Below are positions 57,601 through 64,000 of a stretch of 64,000 bases of DNA, one piece after another. Position 1 is the stretch's first letter; each line of letters begins with the position of its first letter. The notes under the pieces were generated by a model. The model saw nothing but the letters and a program-made list of their open reading frames with translations, ran no database searches and was not told where the DNA came from. Source of the stretch: Poa pratensis (Eukaryota; Streptophyta; Magnoliopsida; Poales; Poaceae); the NCBI GenBank assembly GCA_947311845.1, contig CAMZMU010000027.1:31077723-31141722 (forward strand), given 5' to 3'. The position numbers were made by a program, and so were the translations under genes.

Positions 57601-60545
57601 ATCTTGCAGCATTGTTGACAACAATACCTTTTGCAGGCAGCTGAAGATAATGTGGATATAATCAGCTTATCCATTACCCCTAATAGGAGGCCTCCTGGAT
57701 TGGCTACATTCTTTAATCCAATTGATATGGCTCTAATGTCAGCTGTGAAAGCTGGCATATTTGTTGTGCAAGCTGCAGGAAATACTGGTCCTTCCCCTAA
57801 GAGCATGTCTTCATACAGTCCGTGGATTTTTACTGTAGGCGCTTCTGCTCATGATAGGGAGTATAACAATTATGTTGTACTTGGCAACAATCTGACCATT
57901 CCAGGAGTTGGCCTTGCTCGTAAGTTCCTGTCAAGTTGTCTGATTATGTGACGTGCACAACTGCACATAGCTATCTATTTAACCTGTCTTAAATTGCAAA
58001 CACAGCTGGAACAGATGGCGATTCCATGTACAATCTAATTGCTGCACCTCATGCACTGATCAATTATACCACCAGTCCTATTGAAATGTCTATAGGAGAG
58101 TGCCAAGATTCAAGCCACCTAGATAAAGATCTGATAAAGGGGAAGATACTGGTATGCAGCTATTCCATCAGATTTGTACTTGGCCTCTCTTCTGTGAAGC
58201 AAGCTTTAGATACAGCAAAGAAGGTCAGCTCTGCAGGAGTTATATTCTACTTGGACCCTTTCGTCCTTGGTTTCCAGCTGAACCCAACTCCAATGGATAT
58301 ACCTGGACTTATAATACCATCATCTGATGACTCTAAGGTATGGCAAGCAATGCCCAATGCTCCAGCCTTCTTAATCTTATCGTTTTATCTTCTCAATATA
58401 ACTTTGATCACTCATGTTTCATGTCCTGCTTAAGTTATCGTACACTAGGTTTCGCTTTTCTTTATAAGCTTGTGGTTCTATCGTAGGCTCTGTTTGGCAT
58501 TGCGGTGTATTATGATAATCCTGTTCGCCTAACTAGCTTTTGCCCAATGTATGTTTGTGTAACCAACTTATTTCTACTTCAGTGGTTATTTTTCCACAGT
58601 AGATTTAAAATAAGTTCACCACGACACAGTTCGGCAACCTATGTGTCAACAATGGTACTGAGGATAATCATGGCACTTCTTTGATAGATTATTTGGACAT
58701 GGTAAATCTATCAAGTGGTTAAAATGTTTAAATGCTTATCCAGTTCTTGCAAAATCTTGTAAACTTATCTAGTTTCTTGAACTTCTGTTAATTTTAGTCC
58801 AGACACCTTTTAGTTACTGATTTTGTTAAGCTTATTTTGCACCCTTTTTCCCCCTGTTTTTTTTGCTCTGTTAGTTTTCATTTGCGAGACTGCTCTGGTA
58901 ATACAATGTAAATTCTTGTTTACTTCTTGTTTTTATATAGATTGCATTACTCATATGAGACTTGATAATTTATATTTCTTATGGAAAATTAGGGTGCTAA
59001 CATACGTGCCTCAATGTTACCAGATATTCCTAAGTTATTACAATGATTCCCTTGTAAGAGATGAAACGTCAAACAGAATTGTCAACTTTGGTGCAGTTGC
59101 AAAAATACTAGGAGGTCTGAATCCAAATTATGACATTTCTTCACCAAAAGTTATGTTTTATTCTGCAAGGGGTCCTGACCCAGAGGACAACACATTGGCC
59201 AATGCTGATATCTTGAAACCAAATCTTATAGCACCTGGCAGTTCCATCTGGGGTGCTTGGAGTTCGCTTGGATTAGATTCTGCTGAATTTGCAGGTAATT
59301 TTACAATGTACCTTGTGTTCCATTAAAAACTGAAATTTTCTTACTCAAGAGCATCAAACCTATAAATTGCACATGTTTCCACTTTTTTTACCTTCTCTTC
59401 CCCACTCTGTTAGGTGCTACAAATATGTATTCAGTAGATAGAGGCCATATGAGGACTAAATTGTAAACTTGATTGTTTCCTTAAATGGTCCTCGCCCCTC
59501 AGATTGTTGGAAAACTGCCTCTTTTTGTGAAAGAAAGCATTGCATGCATTGACTAGCAATTTTCTATTTGAAATCAAAAGTCCAGGTCCTGCTCTGATGT
59601 GATATACTGGAATTACTGATGACATTTTTACCATTAATACGATCTTGCTTTGCATTGGACTCCGACTTAATGTTGGACCTTCTATTACGATACAGAAACC
59701 ATGATGGTTTTCTGATTTTACTTTTCAGGTGAAAGTTTTGCGATGCTATCTGGGACAAGTATGGCTGCGCCACACGTTGCTGGCCTTGCTGCTCTAATCA
59801 AGCAGAAGTTTCCTTCTTTTAGCCCAGCAGCTATAGGTTCCGCGCTGTCTACTACTACAACTCTCAGCGACAGGCAAGGAAACCCAATCATGTCACAGCG
59901 AACATACAGCAACCCGGACACGACACAGACTCCAGCTACAGCTTTTGACATGGGGAATGGGTTCGCCAATGCTACTGCTGCTTTGGACCCTGGGCTCATA
60001 TTTGATTGTAGTAAGTTCATTGGTGCCTCTCTCTAGGTTCTGACTGTAGTATCCTTCCCTTCAAGATACATTTTGTGTTCGACAAACATAACTTGCACCT
60101 AACGCATTTTTTTTTCCTTGGGTAAATTACAGGTTATGACGACTACTTCTCCTTTCTGTGTGGTATAAATGGTTCTGCTCCAGTAGTGAAGAATTACACC
60201 GGCAATGACTGCGGGGTCTCCACCATGACTGGAGCAGACCTAAACCTACCCTCAATCACCATAGCAGTGCTCAACCAGTCGAGAACAATAACAAGAACGG
60301 TCACCAATGTGGCGAGCGACGAGAACTACACGGTCAGTTGCAACGCTCCTTATGGAGTGGCGGTGTCTGCAGCGCCGACGCAGTTCTTCCTCCCCAGCGG
60401 GCAGAAGCAGGTGGTGACCTTCGTGGTGAACGCTACCATGAAGAATTCTTCTGCGAGCTTTGGGATGGTTGGGTTCTACGGCAACAGGGGTCACCAGGTG
60501 GTCATTCCGTTCTCGGTCATGTCCAAAGTTGTGTACAGTTTGTGA
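54663..60545 (+). CDS. Subtilisin-like serine protease, SBT2 type
   Basis: Ten exons (54663-54919, 55645-55798, 56127-56524, 56975-57070, 57148-57220, 57637-57919, 58006-58337, 59024-59294, 59729-60010, 60133-60545) give 852 residues with consistent phases. A hydrophobic signal peptide (VPFLWAAVLGVVLLGGGGVV) is followed by an I9 propeptide (residues 40-140). The S8 domain has Asp193 (LIDTGIDPNHPSF), His268 (SDGHGTHT), oxyanion Asn375 (QAAGNTGPSP) and Ser632 (LSGTSMAAPHVAG). A PA insertion lies before the serine, and a C-terminal Fn3-like domain with TVTNVASDENYTVSC follows. The enzyme should be secreted to the apoplast. The many-exon structure and the YSARGPDPED motif place it in the SBT2 subfamily; the substrate is unknown. 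I chose the second ATG because the signal peptide follows it; an in-frame ATG exists at 54576. Confidence 0.95.
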
Positions 60546-60908
60546 CAACCGATAAGCTGACGCTGTCCTATGGAGACCTGACTGATCCAGTATACGCAGC
60601 GGCGACCTGACTGTTTGGGGCTAGAATGACCATGATTTGTTTAGTTGTTTTTCGGTGTACATTTTGAAGCATGTTTGTGTTTATGTAAGTAGATGAACAA
60701 TAACTGCAGAACGCCCCTCTTTTGACGAATGAGAAATCCTTTTTTTGCAGAAGTCTTTGCATCTATGTATACCATTTTGCGTAGAAGAAGATTTCCTTTG
60801 TCCCTGATGACACATCTTATTGTGTTCGTGAGCCATCATCACGTTATGGATTTTGTATGTTGGATGTCTCTCCTACTTGTGCTATATATTTGGTAACGTA
60901 TCACCAAA
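60546..60908 (+). other. Subtilase 3' UTR and gap to tRNA
   Basis: Probable 3' UTR with AT-rich signals; nothing else seen. Confidence 0.45.
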
Positions 60909-60995
60909 GGGGTGGTGGCGCAGTTGGCTAGCGCGTAGGTCTCATAGCTAATGCGAGTGATCCTGAGGTCGAGAGTTCGAGCCTCTCTCACCCCA
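60909..60995 (+). tRNA. Elongator tRNA-Met (CAT) with intron
   Basis: The acceptor stem is GGGGTGG/TCACCCC with discriminator A, the D arm contains GGCGCAGTTGGCTAGCGC (A box) and the T arm carries GAGTTCGAGCC (B box). The anticodon CAT lies in CTCATA. A 13-nt intron (GCTAATGCGAGTG) follows at the standard position after the anticodon; removing it gives the plant elongator tRNA-Met. Only this tRNA and tRNA-Tyr commonly carry introns in plants. Confidence 0.95.
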
Positions 60996-62003
60996 AAGCG
61001 ATGAAGAAATGCTCATGTGACAACTTGGGTCGTCACAATAATCTGATACAGATGATATGAGCTACCCTGAGCTTTAATTTTTTCTTTTAATTTTGTATAT
61101 GACGAAATGCCCCGATTCAGATGATATGAGCTACACTGAGTCTTATTTTTTTTCTTTCAATTTTGAATATGACGAAATGCTCATGTGACGACGTTAGATA
61201 AATTCAATAAACGATTTCCATTTTTTACAACGGTGATGCATGCTTACATATGTTCGTTTCTACTACCGTTGGAGTTACACCTATCTGTGGAGAAACCTGG
61301 CAAAGTCGTTTGAAAGATGATGGCAATGGGGAAAGTTCTAGTCTGCACATATATAAATTTGCCCACGCGATTATGTAACTCGTTCCGTAACTCATTTTTT
61401 GCTCATGCAATCATGTTTCATTTATGAAAGTAAAAAATAGTAAGTTTCTAGTACTCATTAACTGCATGAACTGTTTTGATAATTTGTACAACTTATGGAT
61501 TTTACTAGTATGTTTAAAAAAGCTAGATAAGGTATAACCCATGTTCCAATTTTCTCTCTCTAATAACCATGAAACGCCGGGTAATTGGAAACTGAGCATA
61601 GGGTACCCCATTCTGAATGTGTGCGTCAAAACATGCCAAAAGAGTGCAGCTACACCTCACCTGTTATTATTTGGGATAGAAAATATTGACAAGAGTTAAA
61701 CGGATTTCATTTCGGTTAGCTTTTCTGCAGTCATTATCGGCTCGAAAAAAGAATACCCTGAAATGCCCAGTTCGAAAAATAAAACCCGAAAACCCTTCTT
61801 CTTGCTCGTTATCCTCAACGAAAAATCTTGGTGCCCAGCCAGCCCGCCTAACCATGGAACGCAGAGGCTAGCTCACTCTTAGCCCCCCAGCACCTGAATC
61901 CAGATAACTCTCTCCTCATCTTGAACCCCCTCTTCGCAGCTTCTTCATCCCCATCGAACTCGAAGCCGCGGTTAGCGCCGACCGCTGCGTCGGGCGAAGG
62001 GCC
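60996..62003 (+). other. Intergenic and pTAC12 promoter
   Basis: Contains a tandem repeat (separate entry). The last 300 bp is probably promoter and 5' UTR of pTAC12. No other gene is recognised. Confidence 0.4.
61049..61180. repeat. Two-copy tandem repeat, about 68 bp unit
   Basis: Units at 61049-61117 and 61118-61180 share CAGATGATATGAGCTAC, CTGAG, a T-rich tract and ATATGACGAAATGC. Lone pieces of the unit (AATGCTCATGTGAC) flank both sides. Confidence 0.85.
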
Positions 62004-63749
62004 ATGGCGTCTTGCTCCCACCCTTGGCTCTTCCCAGGCACCGTCTTGTTCCTCATTTCAACCTCCGTTCTGCTGTGCAAATTGAGCTCCCCCGCTAACC
62101 CAGTTTTCCGTTGAACGCTCTGCAGGCATGTCGCCGCCGCCGGCTGCCTCCACCGCCGGGCCGGTTTCCCGCTTCTGCAAGTATTCGGTAATTACCGACC
62201 TCGATGCCTCAGTTTTTCCAAAATTACTGCGCCTGCTTACTCTCTGTGCTAATATTTTGTTTCATTCCGTGCCTGCGCAGAAGGTGTTTGCTAGTTTGCC
62301 TCAGCGGAGAAAAGCAGGGCGAGTTGCGCCGAGCAGGACGCGGAGAGGCAGGATCAGGTGTGTCAAGGACGAGTCTCTCCATTTTGATCCGTCCAAGATT
62401 GAAGCGCCACCGTACTCCAGCTACTTAGACTCCACGTCTGGTCAGCTCGAGCCGGCGTCGGGTGCCCGGGCAAGCATACCTGGGCAGGAGTACTGGCCGG
62501 AGGGCACCGCAGCTCAGATGCGTGCTGCCCGTGCGCCTGCACCGGTTGGGGAATCGGCCGGGACTCCGTCTCTTGGCAAGAAGCCCGGGAGTAGGAGGAA
62601 AGGGTACAAGGGGCAGGTAGGATCAGCGTCAGCAGCGGATGGTGCGGAGACCAGTGGTGATGATGGGGAGTTCATTGTGGCCACTGAGGTTCCACTAGAT
62701 GATACGTTGGAGGAAACACATGATTCACTGGATGAATATGTCATCTACGAGGCGCCCAAGGAAGAGAGTTTGAGTGAGTATGAGATGGACAAGATGATGG
62801 GACGGCCACACCCATTTGTCGACCCAGCAAAGGCGATGTTGGCAGGGGAACCGAAATCGAGCGAAGAGCTCTGGTGGAATTGGAGGAGGAAGTCTGAGAC
62901 AGAAATGTGGTCAAGATGGCAGAGGAGGCGTCCAGATGTTGACACGGTTAGTACTCAACCGATTGAACTTAATAAATATAGAATGTGATGTTTTATTTAT
63001 TGCCGCTGTTTACCTGTCGTCAACATGGTCACATAGTAGAATATAAGTTCCACAACAGAGATCATATTCTTCTACTGCACCACTATTGCGACGATTTGCA
63101 ATGGTAGTACTTTCCTAGGCTTTCTATGCCCAATTCAGACAGCACATGTACAAGCCACGTTAGGGCACAACGATGCCCTTGTGTCCTTCTGTCATTCTGC
63201 ATATGTGGTGCGCAATCGTTGCGAGGTTCAAGCTAGCTTATCATGCGTTTTCAATGCATCTTCTCACGAGAAACTTGAATGTGAACGGAGTGGTGTAGGT
63301 TGTGACAGAAACAAGATTTTGTGGATGATATCAGATGAATAGATATATGCACATAATTTTTAGGACGTCCAATAGCCTAAACTATCACTAAAGTAGGGGT
63401 TCAACTGAACCCCCACATCTCATATTAAATATGCCACTGGGTATATACACGTGTCGCTGGCACATATGGCTTGAAATCTTTATGTTGTTGTACAGTTTAC
63501 TGGCTCATGGTATGTTCCAGATTCGCTTTCTTCTTTTTCATTTTGTCCTAGTTCATGTTTGTATTTATGTGTACTTCCAGCTCTATGGCATGCTTCAGTT
63601 TCAATCCACATTATAATTCTTGTTTTGTTATGCTAGGTCTTTGCAAAGGCAATGGCCGAGACTGGGCAGATTAAAATATTTGGAGACCACCCTACAAGAA
63701 CAGAAGCTGCTCTTGCCAAGACAAGAAGGCATTTACACAAAGAGGAAAG
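62004..63749 (+). CDS. PTAC12: pTAC12/HEMERA, 5' part (gene continues past the window)
   Basis: Exons 62004-62037, 62126-62187, 62281-62946 and 63637-63749 encode the first 291 residues; the next exon lies beyond 64000. The protein starts MASCSHPWLFPG. Diagnostic stretches include SGQLEPASGARASIPGQEYW, GRPHPFVDPAKAM, WSRWQRRRPDVDTVFAKAMA and ETGQIKIFGDHPTRTEAALA. HEMERA/pTAC12 is a component of the plastid-encoded RNA polymerase complex and a phytochrome-signalling protein found in plastids and nucleus. The N-terminal basic/serine-rich part (to about residue 60) fits a transit peptide. Intron 1 appears to use a GC donor (CCAG then GCACCG). If that is wrong, translation could start at ATG 62128. 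An acidic linker with DSLDEYVIYEAPKEESLSEY precedes the conserved WWNWRRK motif. Confidence 0.9.
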
Positions 63750-64000
63750 GTTGACTAAATATGACTATTGTTTTCTCTTAAGTCTGCGAAAGCTTTGTTG
63801 GACCCCTTTATTGCACATGTGCAGTTGTTCACACCTTTTATTTGAAGGCTAGATTGTTATTGTTCTTCCAATATACTTGAAATGCTTGTAGCATTGTGCT
63901 CATTGTTCCGTCGTACTTTCAGACACTCATTTAAACATATCTAGTTTTTCCAATTTCGCGTTCTGTCATAACAATGGCAGAACATTATATAGGTCAAATA

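Noticed and set aside
1..64000. CRISPR arrays, operons, prophage or bacterial-type systems
   Set aside because: No regularly spaced repeats or operon-like gene order; the DNA is clearly plant nuclear.

Overview
The window looks like nuclear DNA of a grass, most likely a Pooideae/Triticeae-type genome. The evidence is intron-containing plant genes with GC-rich first exons, Stowaway and PIF/Harbinger MITEs, Helitrons, tRNA-derived SINEs, an L1-type and an RTE-type LINE copy, a Ty1/copia element with nested insertions, and grass-like proteins such as bL17m, pTAC12/HEMERA and plastidial lipoyl synthase. All gene models are my own splice reconstructions from GT/AG sites, reading frame and family knowledge. 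No search was run.

Layout. 0-8.5 kb: a class-G ubiquitin-conjugating enzyme E2 gene (1240-4617, +), a tRNA-Arg(CCG) gene (-) and a short non-autonomous Helitron (7200-8488). 8.5-15.1 kb: a 0.6-kb direct repeat pair, an intronless histone H2B gene (11662-12084, +) with a duplicated 3' flank, and an E-type PPR gene (-) with a damaged 5' end. 15.5-18.4 kb: a SINE with perfect target-site duplication and the six-exon gene for ribosomal protein bL17m (-). 18.7-31.4 kb: a degenerating F-box/LRR cluster (one near-complete pseudogene split by a LINE, and three further fragments), several Helitron termini, MITEs, and a 5'-truncated CYP71-clan P450 with a MULE foldback element just after its stop codon. 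31.5-36.3 kb: a 4.8-kb Helitron. 36.7-40.3 kb: plastidial lipoyl synthase LIP1P (+, seven exons) with a SINE in intron 3.

41-54 kb is a transposon block. It holds a PIF/Harbinger element with a transposase remnant, a Stowaway, a copia element (44095-50556) with a 2-kb insertion that itself carries a hAT-type element, two MITEs, and a head-to-tail pair of related Harbinger elements carrying a shared decayed ORF. 54.6-60.5 kb: a ten-exon SBT2-type subtilase (+). 60.9 kb: an intron-containing elongator tRNA-Met. 62.0 kb to the end: the 5' part of pTAC12/HEMERA (+).

The intact genes are housekeeping functions: protein degradation, chromatin, mitochondrial translation, plastid lipoylation, plastid transcription/light signalling and a secreted protease. 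They share no operon-like logic; they are islands between transposons. I found no convincing new multi-gene system. The most interesting signals are structural: filler-like copying of a lipoyl synthase exon into an F-box fragment, nested insertions datable by their target duplications, a hairpin element at the P450 3' end, and twin Harbinger elements with a shared ORF of unknown function.
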